64,000 nucleotides of DNA from Zopfochytrium polystomum (lineage: Eukaryota > Chytridiomycota > Chytridiomycetes > Chytridiales > Chytridiaceae): the NCBI GenBank assembly GCA_025765615.1, contig JAIVFJ010000150.1, forward strand, positions 62,001 to 126,000, written 5' to 3'. The position numbers and the translations under genes are program-made. The notes beneath the pieces are model-generated. The model was not told the DNA's origin. It saw only the letters and a list, made by a program, of their open reading frames with translations, and searched no databases. Shown here in pieces: positions 35,386 to 48,512 of this stretch. The number at the start of each line of letters is the position of its first letter. The first letter of the stretch is position 1.

Positions 35386-35988
35386 GCGTGTGTTTGCAAT
35401 GTCTGAGTGACTGCCAGCACTTACGCAGTTTCGTCGTTGTTTTTGGCAAACAGAATCGTAAAGTCCACGCTCCTACCCTGTTGAACGAGATCATCTTTGA
35501 GTACTCGTACCCGCGAATAGACGCGAACGTCTCCCACGGCCTCAACCACTTGCTGAAAAGCCCGTTTTGTGTCCATCCAAAAACTGGTGCGATACTTTTC
35601 CCTGTCTTTTCTCTTTCTTTGCTTGTGGTAGAGTGGGTTTGGGGAAAGGCATGTAACCCATCCTTGCCATTGGTGACAGGCAAAGTTTGCGTGCCGATCG
35701 ACCCCGCGGTGTGCGAAAAGTTTGACCCAACAGCAGTGCCAACGCTTTCCACGCTGATTCAAGAAATTAACGAGTCCAAAGCGGATCCAAAAGGTTCGAG
35801 ATGACACTGCCGAGAGGAAAAGAATTGCTTTAACGTATGAAACACCACCCCGGCCCATCCACCACACAGACACATCCTTGGAGCCGCACGTGCAGTACTT
35901 TAGGGACTTTTTGAAGCGCATGGAGGGGGAGGCGAAGGAGGCGCGTGCGAAGCGGCGGGACGAGGCGGAGCAGACTTTGGCATTCTAG
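33596..35988 (+). CDS. PRI1: DNA primase small (catalytic) subunit
   Basis: Eleven exons (33596-33870, 33963-34060, 34157-34421, 34524-34597, 34652-34788, 34872-34930, 35010-35122, 35204-35304, 35454-35586, 35680-35793, 35870-35988) give 495 residues. Pri1 makes the RNA primer in the polymerase alpha-primase complex. Residues 1-90 are a disordered, Ser/Asp-rich extension. Then follow FYKWLSYGN, FANREFSFTL, KIDIGAVY, the metal-binding ELVFDIDLTDY with its catalytic Asp pair, zinc-site ADICLKCW, WVYSGRRGVHCWVCDE, and the C-terminal HGLNHLLKSPFCVHPKTG and VCVPIDP. Exon 7 begins inside an apparently open stretch at 35010; this join gives LHPSLRKSLDILEPAFKK, matching the family. An in-frame ATG at 33545 would add 17 residues. 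Confidence 0.95.
35341..35399. repeat. (GT)n microsatellite in primase intron
   Basis: About 20 GT units, interrupted near the right end, within the intron between exons 8 and 9. Confidence 0.9.
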
Positions 35989-36131
35989 TTGTGTTTTGCG
36001 CGTCCAATAAGTGTGTACTTTTTTTTTTTTTTGACTCGGCAGAACCAAGAAACCCGTTCACGTGAAGACGGGCTCTCACCCTTACTTAAAGCTCCTCCTC
36101 GCACACCTCAAATCCCCTGCCCTGGGCCCCT

Positions 36132-38025
36132 TCATGCAGGCGGGTAAAAGTTTGCAAATAGAACGATGGTCACTGCTCCGTATCCCACAAAGTAAAACAA
36201 CAGCGCGTCGGCCAACCACGCCCCTTTCTGCTTCCTCCCATCGTCACCGCCACCGTTGCGGCGCACCCGCGCGGCTGCGGAGACGGTTTCGGCACAGAAC
36301 CAGTACATGGCCGGCACGGACGTAAAGAGCCTCGTGACGACCTGCACGTGCATGAACAGCAGAGCGTAGAGCGAAAGGGCAGCCCACAGCGCGTAGAACG
36401 GCAGGTCCGCACGCAGCCCCGGCGGCTGAGTCGTCACGGTCGCAGAGCGCCGGCGTAGCCGTCCGCCGCGGCTCGGCAGCAGCCGTGCCAGGGCGGCGAT
36501 GGTGTCCCGCCCGTGCGCCTGCGCGTACCGCCTGGCGCCGGCGGCCGAGATAGCCAGCATGGGCGCGGCGAGGAGAAAGTTGGGGAGCTGCTGCGCGGTC
36601 CAGTAGCGCAGGAAGCCGTTGTTCCTGTGAAAGGTCCCATTTGGTGTGAGACCGTGAGTGTGCAGATAGTGTATTCGTGTGTGCGTTTGTGTGTGTGCGT
36701 GTGTGCGTGTGAGTGTGTGCGTGTATGTGTTTGCTATGGGGGAGTGGTGGGCATAGGCCAGAGGATTGGGGTTGAAAGCCCTACCAGTAATGTTCCTGAA
36801 CAAAGGAGTACAGCAGCGGCGGCGTTTTAGCGCACCATGGTCGGGGTGACAACGCCTCGGGCTCCCCGACGCAGAGGCTAGCATACCCATAGTACTGGAA
36901 CGCGGCGAAGCCGGCAAGCACGATCAAAGAGTAAATTGCGCATTTAATGATCGCGACTGCCTTGCGCTGCGTTTTGTGGGGTGCGGGGTGGAAAGGGCGT
37001 GGCGCGCAATGTCAAGATGCTTCCTCCTTTCAGCTGAAGCTTTTCCACGAAGCAAAGAAATGTCACCAACCCGAACGCTCGAAGACTCAAGCAAGGCGCA
37101 CAGGGCGCGAAAGGCGAAGAAGCCCACTAGAAGGATGCCGTTGGATCGGACGAGGCCCGAAAGTGACCAGACTAACGCGGCCAAACAGTCTTTTCGCCTC
37201 TGGAACAAGATGGCGCCACTGAAAGAAAGCAGCGCAAACAGACCCTCCGTGTATCTGCAAAGAAGGCGTTTTCCAAAAAACGACGGTAAATTGCAGAAGT
37301 AACGATGTGAAGCATGGTTTACATTGCTGTGAGAAACGGAGCTGCTGGAGAAAGGCAGAAGAGCAAGGCGGTGGTTGCGGCTAAGCTTTCCTTCTTATAC
37401 ACGAGCATAGTGAGCCTTTGTGAGCAGGGTGGGCGTGAGTCGCACGCTCGCCTCGAAACCGATCGCGAGGACGCTCACCGATAGAGTGCAATGGCAGCGA
37501 GAACAGTGGAAACGTTGCAAACTAAGATACCAGACAGAGCAAACAGGGCTCTGTCCGGAATTTCACCAGTGAATGGATATAGTACTGAAAGACGCCGTTC
37601 AGCTCAAACACCAGGTTTCGAAATACCTTCTTCTGACTATGAAACGTACTCGAGTTCTTTACAGCGCGCATCAGGAGTGGCAGCCCCGGCATGAACGCGT
37701 GCTCCTGCTCGTAGCGGTATCCGCGCTCGGCTATCGCAAGGAAGTACACCGAGTCCCACCGCACAAACGGCAGGATGAATTTGGCAGCGGCGGACGGCAG
37801 CGCGGAGGACGCGGCCTGTTCGTCTGGGCCAACCCCACCGTCGTAGCGGTCGTGGCGAGCGGGAAAGAGCAGCGTCGACGATGAGTCGTAATCGGCGGTA
37901 AGTCCGGTGGTGCCAGCGAGCAGCATGGCGGCGATGGCGGCGGTGCGGAGAGCAACGGCAGTTAAGGCGACACGAAGCCAGGAGGGGGGTAACAAGAGGA
38001 GCTGCTGTCCCCGCCGGCGGCGCAT
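36132..38025 (-). CDS. GPI mannosyltransferase 2 (PIG-V/Gpi18-like)
   Basis: Six exons (38025-37650, 37584-37479, 37415-37323, 37254-37071, 36966-36785, 36624-36132) give 477 residues, near human PIG-V (493). This ER multi-pass enzyme adds the second mannose to the GPI precursor from dolichol-P-mannose. Seen: N-terminal hydrophobic helix, FVRWDSVYFLAIAERGY with the luminal Asp, YEQEHAFMPGLPLL, IYTEGLFALLSFSGA, LVRSNGILLVGFF, AAFQYYGYASLC, EHYWNNGFLRYW with QQLPNFLLAAP, HVQVVTRLFTSVPAMYW and a last membrane helix. The frame is open upstream to an ATG at 38241, which would add 72 basic residues and reach past the start of the divergent bromodomain gene; 38025 is preferred because a membrane anchor follows soon after. 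The acceptor of exon 2 has an alternative 17 bases earlier. Confidence 0.92.
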
Positions 38026-38239
38026 TCGCTGCAGCCTCTGCCCGTGCTCGCTTGGACGATTGCCCGTGGCCCGCTGCTGCTTCCGCCGCCGAGGACGGTG
38101 GCCGTGGCCGCCGAGAAGCCATCGTCGCGGCCACGAAGGTTGGGGTCGTCGTTGGTTCGAAGCTGAACCAACAATGTTTGAACCACAAGCAAAAGCGACA
38201 GGCAGACAGACAGACAGACAGAAGCTCTGGTGCGCTGAC
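38026..38239. promoter_or_regulatory. Short divergent promoter, PIG-V / Rsc-like gene
   Basis: Only 214 bases separate the chosen start codons of the two outward-facing genes. GC-rich, with a CAGA repeat at about 38201-38221. Confidence 0.5.
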
Positions 38240-40596
38240 ATGGACCACCATCACCACCGGCGTGGAAGCGGCGGCGGCATGGCGACTTCGACCGCGGCGG
38301 CGGCTCCGGCAGCGGCCACAGCGGCTGCGATCGAGGACGCCATGCGCCGCATTCTGAACGACCTTGCCAAGCACACGGAGAAGGGGTTGGTGCAACTCTC
38401 GCGTGGTTATGCATGGTGTCACAACCCCAAGATCTACTTACTGTTCTGCCCTACTTCAACTTCTACTAGGCGCAACATTTCCGAATTGTTTATGGACCTT
38501 GTTTCGAAGCGTGACTATCCGGACTACTACAAAATTATTACAAAACCCGTCAGCATCAACTCTATGCTGGTTTGTACTCGTGCGATTTTCCTCTGAAGCG
38601 TTCGTGTTTGGATGCATGCGTGTGTGTGTGTGTGTGTGTGTTCAGGCTGGATGGACAGGCAAACATCACGCAGACACTCTCACCCGCCAAACGTTCGACA
38701 AGCGTGTCCGGGAAAGGGAAAGACATTTATCCAAACTTTCTTTTCGTTGTCTCGCAGGGGAAAGTGGACAAGGGCGAGTACAAGGGTTCATTCGGGCCGT
38801 TCGAGCAGGACTTCAAGCAGCTGGTCACGAACGCAATGACATTCAACAGGAAAGGCTCCGAGGTTTATCGTGATGCTCAGACTCTGCAGGTACTCGACTC
38901 CCTATTTCCAACCCCGCTTGTTGACCATCTATTCCTTCCGCGCAGAGTCTATTCAACAACTTCTTGAAAAGAGAATCAAAGCTGCTGGCAGCGGCGGAGG
39001 CAGCCGAGGCGGCTAAGTTGGCGACCGAAGACAGTCCTCCAACCCAGGACGAGTTGAGGAGTATCGTTCGAAAAATCACGTCGTACAAAAACGAAGGGTA
39101 CGCCGCTCACTTTTGGACTCGGAAAGAATAACCATTCCCGTTGCAGTGGATACCCCATGTTCGAAAACTTTTTTGAACTGCCGGATGCCGATCAGTATCC
39201 TGACTACTACATCAAGGTTTGCTCAGACGTTAATCGTTTCCGACACTGACCCGTCGCAGATCAAGAAACCGCTTGCCCTAGACATTGTGAGAAAAAGGAT
39301 CAACGCGAAAGAGTACAAAACGATGCAGGAATTCGAGTCAGACTTGCGCCTTATTGCAGCCAATGCGCGAGAGTACAACATCGAAGGATCTAGCATTTAC
39401 AAGGAAGCTGTTCAGCTTGAGAAATTCTTCCTCGCAGTCATTGGAAAGGAGGCAAAAGTAGACGAGCCACCAATGGTCGAACCAGAGCCTTTGGAATTTG
39501 TAGAAGTCAGGGGTGAAAAGTACAAAGCAGGTCCGAGCTTGAGTTCGATTATGCCCATATCGCTGATTCGTTGAATCCTATCAGGGGACTATGTGTACAT
39601 CGCGAATCCGAATCCCGAGCTCAAACCAACTATTGGACAGATCACTTCCACTTTTCTTGATTCACAAAAGCACCCATCTTTTGTGGCGAACTGGTTTTTG
39701 CGCCCGGAGCAAACCGTCCACAAAGCTTCGATGAAGTTTATCGAAAACGAAGTACTAAAAAGTAACCGGTCGGAAACATATCTTGCCGAAGATATTGTCG
39801 CACGGTGTTGGGTGCTTTTCATAAAGGACTATGTACGCGGAAAGCCGAAAGGGGCTGACATCAAGCACGTTTACGCCTGCGAGCACCGTTACAACGACCA
39901 GGGCAAAACAACCTCGAGAATCAAGCAGTGGAATGTCCCAGCGAAGTTCAAGGATCCAGAACTGGAGCTCTACGAGATTCCTCTTCAGCCCGTGAAACTT
40001 GCTTCAGTTTTTGCGGCGGATGATCCGCTTGCCACAAATCGGAAGCGGAAACTGAGCGAAGATGATGAGAGCGACGGAGAATCCCCCGGTGCACGAAAGT
40101 CAGAAGAAGCGAAGACGCAAGATGTGAGTCGCTTTTGGTTGGCAAATAAATATTTGGCTCTGACATTATCTTCGCTATGACGAAGGAATCGGCACCAGAG
40201 GCCGCACACGTCGAAAAGCGAATTCGGCTCACCGTCAAACAGCCAAAACCGGCAGAATCCCATGCGGCCGCGCCCTCTGACACGAAACCAGCCGAACCAA
40301 CCGCCACCACTCCCGCTCTGCAGAAGGCACCGTCAACCAGTCAGTTGTCTCTTGCTCGACAGCCCCGTCTATTCGACCGCACAGCCGATGGCGACCTGAA
40401 ATGGTACGCAAGTATACCTTTGGATGTTGTCCCTCCTTGCCAAACGATGCACAGTTTGGATTACTTGATCTGGAGAGCAGCGAAAGACAGCGAAACCAAG
40501 AGCACAACCAAGCAGGTCGTTCGAGAGCGCACCGCGGAGGAGGCGCTCGTACTTGAAACTTTGGAGGGATTGGCATCTGCGTTCTTGGCGCAGTAA
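38240..40596 (+). CDS. Double-bromodomain and BAH protein (Rsc1/Rsc2/polybromo-like)
   Basis: Eight exons (38240-38385, 38470-38569, 38758-38889, 38946-39097, 39147-39216, 39260-39530, 39585-40123, 40186-40596) give 606 residues. Rsc1/2 and polybromo are subunits of RSC/PBAF chromatin-remodelling complexes and read acetylated histones. First bromodomain: ELFMDLVSKRDYPDYYKIIT with KPVSINSM, then FKQLVTNAMTFNRKGSEVY. Second: FENFFELPDADQYPDYYIK, IKKPLALDIVRKRI and IAANAREYNIEGSSIY; both keep the acetyl-lysine-binding Asn. The BAH domain starts GDYVYIANPNPELKPTIGQI and includes VHKASMKFIENEVLKS and VYACEHRYNDQGK. A basic, disordered linker and a C-terminal tail follow. An internal Met at residue 14 could be the start. 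Confidence 0.93.
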
Positions 40597-40715
40597 TAAT
40601 ATTTTAAGAATAATAAGGCGGGGTAATTTGGCAACGATTGAGTAGAGGGCACGTTTTCCTTCTTTGGGGGTTTGAATTCGGAGCCTGAAAGGAAACTCCG
40701 CCAGGAACATTCAGA

Positions 40716-43269
40716 ATGTCCAGAAGACAACAAGGCCGCTCCCTTGATCGCAGCTTTTCGTCGTCGGCGGAGTCGTTCCGGTCGAGTCGCGATATTGATC
40801 CGCCGCGGCACGAGTCGGAGCAGCCGCAGCGCAGCCGAAATTCGTCGGTGAACCCTCAGCGGCTGCACGTCAACACAAGTCTGGCGAGACCACTAGCTCA
40901 AAGACCAAACAACAATCGCCGTGAAAATGAAGCCTCCGCTGCGATGGTGTCTTCAGCAAGGCGAAGCGCATCGGTTGGCGCAACGCCTGCTAGGGCGCCC
41001 ATATTAGAGACCTCGATGCGTGCGAGATCGCCAACTTCTATTGCCGTTGTCCGCTCTCACAGTCCCGTTGCCAACTCACCCTCAAGGAAGAAGCTTGGTT
41101 CTACGGCTGCACTCTTCAATAAGGATCTACTCCTGGAGATCAACGCCAAAAAGGAGGAGGTAGCCTCCAACTACGTCTCCCCGGACTGGATGGCGCGGTT
41201 CGAGCGCAACTCTGTGATCCTGCCGCATATTCCGCCGCCCGGGTCCGTAACCCACACCGTCGCAGGACCCGGCCCGTCCTCTCTCGTCACGGCCTCCCCC
41301 TCTAAAGACGGCCCATCGCTCGCCCTGCACGCGGCTATTGGCGGCGCTCCCGGCACCAAATTCCCGTACCAGCTGACCCTCGGGCGGGTGGAATCCCTCC
41401 CTCTTCCACGCGCCATCCCCGCCGAATACGTCGCGGACCCGACTGCGCCGCTGTTGCTCCAGCTGCGAGCGTCGCTATTTGATCTCGAGGCGGCCGCGTT
41501 TTTCGGGCGCACGTGGGTTGGGCCTGTCGAGTTTGACCTGCGGACGCTAGGAGAGGCAGGATGGAGCACGGCGGCGGCGGCGGCTGCTGCTGAGGGGCAA
41601 GACGGCGGTGGAAGTACCGTGGGCGAGCGGCCGAGACGAGGCTCTGGCAGCCGTCGCCGAGGCGAGAGGGATGACGGTCGCAGGGGTCGGGCGCGGTCGA
41701 GGGCGATCGACGGGTCGGCGGAGTCGTTGCTGTCATCGAATCAGGATACGGCCAGCACGGCGACGATTCGTTCCCGCGGGTCCAGTGACGAGGATAGCGG
41801 AGACGATGACGGTGATGATTACAGCGGCAGCGACGACGAAGATGATGACGAAGGCAGTGACGGTTGGTCTCGGTCCGGATCAGAAGAGAGTCAAAGTAAT
41901 TCGAGCGGTGGAAAGAGGGGTTTAAGAGACGGAGTGAGCAGGTCCCATCGACAAACCAACGTCGCCGGTCAGAGGTTGACCTTGAGCTTCTCGGACGAGG
42001 TAAACTTTTGCATTTCTACTCCGCAGCAAATCGTTTCGCTCATGTACGCCGCCTCTAGTGCTTGTTTATGCACACTTCCACATTTAGCCCATACATTCTC
42101 CTTGTTGTCGAGTTTGTCATCATCAGTAAGCAGCGAAGGAGGCCATTCATTATGCAAGATAGACTGACAGTCGTTTAAAGCCGAGAGCAGCTTTACGAAG
42201 AGGAGGGACCCGGCCATGTTCAAGCCCGAATATTTGTCCGCTGGATGGTCCTACTTTCATATGTTTGATAACTCTAGAAACGGACTGGATTTAGACATTG
42301 CTTGGGACTCGGACGACCCCTATCCATACGGTTTAATCGAGGAGAACATTAAGAGGTAAAGGACCCACCGAGTCACATTCCGCTCCTAAATCTCTTGAGC
42401 AACAGCGTTCCAGTATTCACCGGTTCGCCCCGTGTTCTTCCGTTCGTTGCTCCACTTCTCTTGTCGAGCGAGACAACTTACCCTGGGCTCGTCTCAATTG
42501 CCGGATCGAGCTTTCTGTTTCACTTCTCTACGCGGCCTGATCTTCGGCAGTGCTGCTACCTGTGGAGAGAAAACGCTTTTGTTGGATCCCACGACGATGT
42601 CCCAGGCCTCATCGTTCAGCCATCGGATATCGTTTTCACAGAACCGAACGAGACTGCCACGGTTTCAAAGGTAAGACCATATCTTGTGGAAGGTGCAAAT
42701 CTGAAATGAGCGAAAAAAGATCCGCGTTTCGGTATTTCCGTCCGTAACAAAATTTGAAGAAATGCTCCTCAACGAGCTCGCCGTTGCCCACCAGAAGCAG
42801 TTTCCCGGATCGATAAAGTACAACGACGATGGAACAATCCATCTGCCAGAGGTCATTGAACGGCGCGTGCACATTGGCTTGCACAACACACAAACGTTCC
42901 TCCTTCCCCCGTTCACTATGACCTTACTTCCTGTTTACAGCGACGCCTCTCATGAAGACGGCTTTGAAATGTCGTTCATGGGTAACATCGAGCTGCAGCG
43001 GTACTTCCGAAATCCTGGACTTGCGCTCGTCTTCATTGTCGAGTACAAGGTGCTGATCCTTACGGAGCCGGAAACAGCCAAAAAAAGCGGTTTCTCGGCA
43101 TTTATGGATCGACTGAGCGGAAAGCCGTCGCCCGAAAAGAAGACAGGGAAGATTGGCGTCGAGAAAGTAATTTCGATCGGGTGGGGTGCATGGACACCAG
43201 CGTTCGCAGACGGTTAGTTCGGGTGGCTTTCGCACCGTCGTCTTTCGTTTCGGACGACAATGGGCGCCG

Positions 43270-43332
<63 letters not shown>

Positions 43333-46300
43333 GTGTGTGTGGATCGGTGGAATGGTGCACTAAGAGTTTATCCGTTTGAAATGTCTAGGACCCGAGCAGG
43401 CTATACCGCTTATATCAAAGGGAGGCAGCAATCCCTACTCGTCCAGTATTTACTATCCGATTATTCTTCCTGAGGAGTATGATGAGACCGAGGAATGGAA
43501 GGCTTATGCAACAAGCATGGGGCGGCTTGCAACACGAGACATTCCCGTTGTTGTTTCCTTTCAGTTCTCAGACTTCGTAGAAAAAAAAGGTAACATTGCC
43601 GCTGTGACTTGAGGTCCACTCCGTTCATTCATGCTCAGCACCCAAAGAGGAGTCGAAACCAGAGACCGAACGCGAAAGGCAACTGCCAGAACAGAAATCA
43701 ACCGACTCAGAGGACGCTATCGCAAGGAAGCCTCCTCCCGCCCAGCCGCTTGACCGCGATGTTGGACCTGACAACGAGTTGTCAGAGGATTTGGTGGTAC
43801 CTGTCGCGCCTCCAAAGGTCGAAAAAACAGAGAGACGGCAGTCTCTGGGACGTTCGGAGCGGGCGCGACTGCTGCACGCCGGGTTCACGCTCCCCCATGA
43901 CGAAGACGGATTTAAGCCAACTCAAGTCAATCTGAAAGGGTCGGATCCGCGAGTGTGCCCCTTTGTGCTGGAGCTGGAGCAAAACGACGTCCGCAAACAA
44001 AACGAAGTTACGGTGACCTTCATGGGTCTGACCTTCTCGAGCGAGATTCTGGACAAAACGCTGGGTAAAGCGCAGAGTCCTCTTTCGTTTTTGGACATTT
44101 TCTGACTGATTGCCTGCCATTTGACAGGCAGGATTCCTGCCACCGTATTTTTTACATACCAGTTCTTCAACTTTCCGTACTGCACTACACAGAGGGCACG
44201 AGTGTACACTGGCCCATTGCCGGCACCGCAGGATGGGCTCCACCACCGCAGCTTCTCTGTCCCAACTCGGAACCACGAACGCTCTGGTTCCACTCAGTCT
44301 CAGCTATCCCAAAACTCGTTTAGAGACAACAAGCAATCCGACTTTGACTCAGAGATTTTGTGGCCAGCCATTTTGTTTGTACAGGAAGACGATGGAGGCA
44401 TAAAGTGTAAGTACATTTGAATTGAACGTAATCGGCGTGAGTTGCGCGAAGGGCATATTCGAAGTGTTTTGGGCACTCAAATACTGTGCTTACAGTTTGC
44501 ACACACCGTATTTTGCCAATTCAGCTCACCAACTCCCTTCAACGCTTTGTTTAATCCTCAGCTGACACACCTGGAATCACCATGACCTACGAAGTCAACG
44601 ACGACGAGCTACCCAGCATTGCCGGATACCACCAAGGGCTTGACGGGTTCTTGCAGTACATCGCTGAGCAAGCGCTCTACATCCATGTTTGGGATGGCGA
44701 GTCGCAGCTTTATGTCGGCTCCACCTACGTCGACCTTCGGCCGATCGCACGACAAGGAAAATCCTCCGTCTTTTACGACGCTGAGATAGAGATTACCTGC
44801 AGCGGAGTAAGTTGCCTTTCTCGGTCATCGCTTCAAATGTTTTGGAGAGAGTCGTCCGTGGGACAAACACTTCATATGAAACGAGGAATGTAGTTTGATT
44901 GGTTACCGTTCATCCTCCTTATTTCAGCCCGGTTCGGAAGGTGCCGAGCTGGTTTCATTGAATAACGACAATGATCGAAGACGATCGATGCTCGTTGTCG
45001 GGAAGCTAAACTTGCGTCTCGTCAACAATGGAAAGCGGCCACCTCGCGACATCGCCTATCGAGATATCCACGCGAAGGAGAACATCATCGTTCGCGACCA
45101 TCGATACAACATACCGTTTCGGTTGGAGACGATGTGCCACCCAAAGAAGGTCCGAGAGTGCGTCGGGCGTTTCAAGAGCATGGGATTGCCATTTCATTTT
45201 TTAGTGCAACGGCCCAAGTTATATTCGATGTTTCTACCTCTTCCATTCATTCTCTTATTGGTCCTTCCTTTAGTTCTCGTTTCCAACCTTGAAACTCACG
45301 CTAAAGTTTCCACATTCACAGATGGTCGACGTAGACTCGGAGCTCTGCGAGATCCTGTCAAGCTCCCATCAGGACCGCATTGCTGGTCGTCAACACCATG
45401 GGATTGCAAGCGCCGCAGAGGAGCTCGGTAGTCGTGCCGGTGCAGGAGCGCGCGTTTCGGGTAAGCTCGAGAGAGTCAAGCGCGTCAAGGAGCGCGACGG
45501 CCGTGACTCAGAGCACATTGAGACGCTTGCACTCGCCTACAGCACTTCTCGGCAGGAGCGCCAGCGGGACTTGCAGACGATAGACATTTTTCGGGAGAGG
45601 TGCGGACGGCTTGCGTGTGTGTGTGTGTGTGTCTAATTGTGTCTGTGTGTTTGTGTCTGAGTATGTGTACGTGTGTGGTATCTTTCAGCAGCTCAAACCT
45701 CCATTTCCTTCTCTCCAAAAATGGGGGCGAATAGACGTAAGCAGAGCGCCATAGAAAAGTCGCTGTCTGCGAACATAAGCGTTACCCACCGAGTGTACGC
45801 GTCATTTGGACAAGCCTACTTCTTTGAATACCTTTTTTGCAATCCGTACAACGAGGAACACCTCTTCAGCATTTTTTGGGACGACTTGGAGTTAAGGTTT
45901 GTGTCACCGCAGTTCGTTCGTCTTGGTCAATCCTTCGGCCTTCGTTCTTCCATGCCTGCCTAACATGCCGTCTGTTCCAGGTTGGTCACGTCAAAGCTTG
46001 AATGGACGTACCTTCGGCGAATCTATGGCATCCGGGATGGTCTCGAAGAAGTGACGTTCGAGGTGCGGCCAGACGGATATTTCGAACTGGCCGTCGGACC
46101 GAACGAAACCATTGCGATTCCTTTCGTGTTCCAAAGCATGCTCGCCGGAAGCGTTCTCTGCGGCGAGGAAAACCGCAGTAGGAACAGCGGCGATAGCGGG
46201 CAAGGCGCCACCAACGGTTGGCGGTCATCTTTTCAAGAGTACGTTTGCGGGAGTTCCATCGAGGCGCAGATTGTCGCGAGAACAATAAGCGTGAGTTTGC

Positions 46301-48200
46301 CGGCCAGAGCAAAAAAGACTAAGAAGTCTTTGGACAGACAGCCGAAAAGTCCACCCATTGCGTAGTTCCCTGTATTGCTTATTTGCTGAAATCCAATTTA
46401 TCCATCCCATCTTGCAATTCTCCAGGTGGCTTTCCTCAACTCCAGACGGCACCCGGTTGGCCTGCTCGACGTAGCCATTATTCCGCGCTTCTACGCAGTC
46501 GACCGCGTCTTCAGATTCTTCCGGCCGGAAAACGACCTTATTCGGAAAACGATCCGGTACCTAGCTATCAAAGCACAGAGGGCAATGGGCAGTGCGAGCA
46601 GCAGTGGTGAGGGGCGATCAGGAGGCTCAGACAACAAGTCGCGAAAACCTGCGTTTCACCCCGACGGCGGAGTGACGGCATATGATACGGCCAACCCTTG
46701 GAAAAGATACGTGCGGTGCAGCAATGAGGAGGTCGTCTGCGCGTTGGCGGAGTCTGGGGTGTGTACGACTTGCAGTTCGAGTTGCCATCGATTTTGTTGA
46801 TGCGGCAGGAGGGAAGAGGGTTACTTTCTGAAGCGCTAATTCCAACAACTACAATACACCGTGCTCTCTCACTCCAGAAACTCCGGGAACTGTCGTTCAA
46901 GTACCGTGTGGGGCCGGCTCCGGAAACACAGGCTTTATACTTTCTGTTCTATGATGACCCTTTCTTCACGTCGCTCAGGGAAATCTGGAAAGTCTTTGTG
47001 CACTCGCTTCATCGGTATCTGTCGTCCCTTCCATATTTTCTTATCGCTCTGCCTTTCCAGAGCTTAGTCAGACAGTTGCTTACTAGATATTTCGGAATCT
47101 ATCTCTGACATACAGGCTCGACGTAACGTGTACAGCGGGCCAGACCCACCAAGCGTCGCTCGTACTGCGCGGTTCGACCTTTACGCGTTCCGTCAAGTGC
47201 TTTGCGAGCCTATCCAGCGAGCTGCTCATCGCAGCTCCCGTGCCACTGCTCCTAGCGGCCAATGCTCTCAGTGAAATCGGTCTGATGGTTCGTCCAAAGG
47301 GAGGAGGCCAGACCGAGGAGGCAAAGGAGATTGTCCTGAACGTCGTAGGTGAGTGCAGAGCTAGCAAGGATGGTGGAATTGGCTGGAGCAGTAAACCTCA
47401 TGTGATTCGGTTGAGCGGTTCAGAGTCCGCATTGAATAGCGTCACTCGGCCCGTTCCGCGATGGGAACTGCGATGCACCGTCATTTCTAACAATCGCTTT
47501 TCGACTACTTCCCATCGCACCCATACATGATGCAATGACAATCGTCGAAGACGCCCTCGACCACACGCTCGTTGCCAGCTGGCTTGTCTTCATCCACCTA
47601 ACGCCGCCCACGATCACTAAGTCGTTTGAGATCACCGTCCCGAAGGGCAAAGTCGTCAACAAGGTAAACTACTTATGCCGCTCTGGTCTTTCGTGTCGAA
47701 AGGAAGAAAGACCAGCAGCGAGTTGCGCTTCGCGCGAGCGAGGGCGTTATTTGAAGTGCCGCCTGGTCACTTTTCTATCAAGAGCATTTTCTCAATTTCA
47801 CTTTCTGCTTTCCATCATCCCACATCCCCCTTCCCTCCTTCGCCTTGACCTTCGGCCCCCCGCGCCCACCCACTCGCTCTCCTTCCCAAACAACGAACTT
47901 CAGCGAGTTTCGTACACAAACCCCTACTCATCCAAACGGCGGTTCCGCCTGCGGACGAACGCGGAGCACCTTGTGCAATTCAAGGACGGCGACGCGCTTG
48001 AACTAGACGGCGGGGAGTCTCAGTATATAGGGCTCCGCCTTCTGCCACCCTTTTCGGCTTCAGGCTCCCAGTCAGGAGGAGGAGGAGGAGGAGGGACCTC
48101 GTCGTCGTCCATGTCCTCGACGGCGGAGATCCTCATTTTCCTCAACGACGAGCACGACAAGATGGAGGAATGTCTCATGTTGAGGGTCATTTACGCGTGA
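40716..48200 (+). CDS. NPHP4: Nephrocystin-4 (ciliary transition-zone protein)
   Basis: Seventeen exons give 1815 residues: 40716-41999, 42186-42355, 42406-42670, 42720-43212, 43389-43589, 43639-44064, 44128-44406, 44562-44806, 44928-45149, 45322-45599, 45735-45896, 45981-46290, 46426-46758, 46878-47014, 47116-47348, 47551-47663, 47904-48200. NPHP4 sits at the transition zone between basal body and axoneme and gates entry to the flagellum. Matches to the human protein as I know it: AAFFGRTWVGP, EVIERRVHIGLHNTQTF, ATVFFTYQFFNFPY, ALYIHVWDGESQLYVGS, MVDVDSELCEILSS, RQERQRDLQTIDIFRER, LDVAIIPRFYAVDRVFRFF, ASWLVFIHLTPP, RVSYTNPYSSKRRFRL and a final EILIFLNDEHDKMEECL. The C-terminal half has MSP-like folds. 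Residues 1-120 and 290-420 are disordered, the latter Asp/Ser-rich, and explain the extra length over human (1426). The joins into exons 2, 10 and 16 are the least certain. Confidence 0.95.
43272..43340. repeat. (GT)n microsatellite in NPHP4 intron 4
   Basis: More than 30 GT units with one CGTG interruption near the right end. Confidence 0.92.
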
Positions 48201-48512
48201 AGGCCTTTGGGAGTGTGATGGGTGGGTGGGTTGAGTGGCCTACGGGTGAAAGTATTTAGAACCACGTCACTGCCATTGAGCCATCGCTCCACGGTTTGAT
48301 CGAGCAGTCCTTGTCAGCGCCAGATCGTTTTTGACCGTATTTGACAAGTTTGACCGCTGCTCAAGGCCGAAGGAGAGCTCAAGGACTCTGGGGACGGGCA
48401 GCATTCTTTCAGCTAGCTCACGCGGCATCGTGTTTCCTGGGTCTCACCGCTCGTCGAATCGGCCAATCGCGAGCCCTCGCACCCTTCCCCAGCCACCCGA
48501 CCTCACGATACC
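48201..48512. promoter_or_regulatory. Intergenic NPHP4 to MRPL23-like gene
   Basis: 312 bases between the NPHP4 stop and the next start; no gene or clear motif recognised. Confidence 0.4.
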
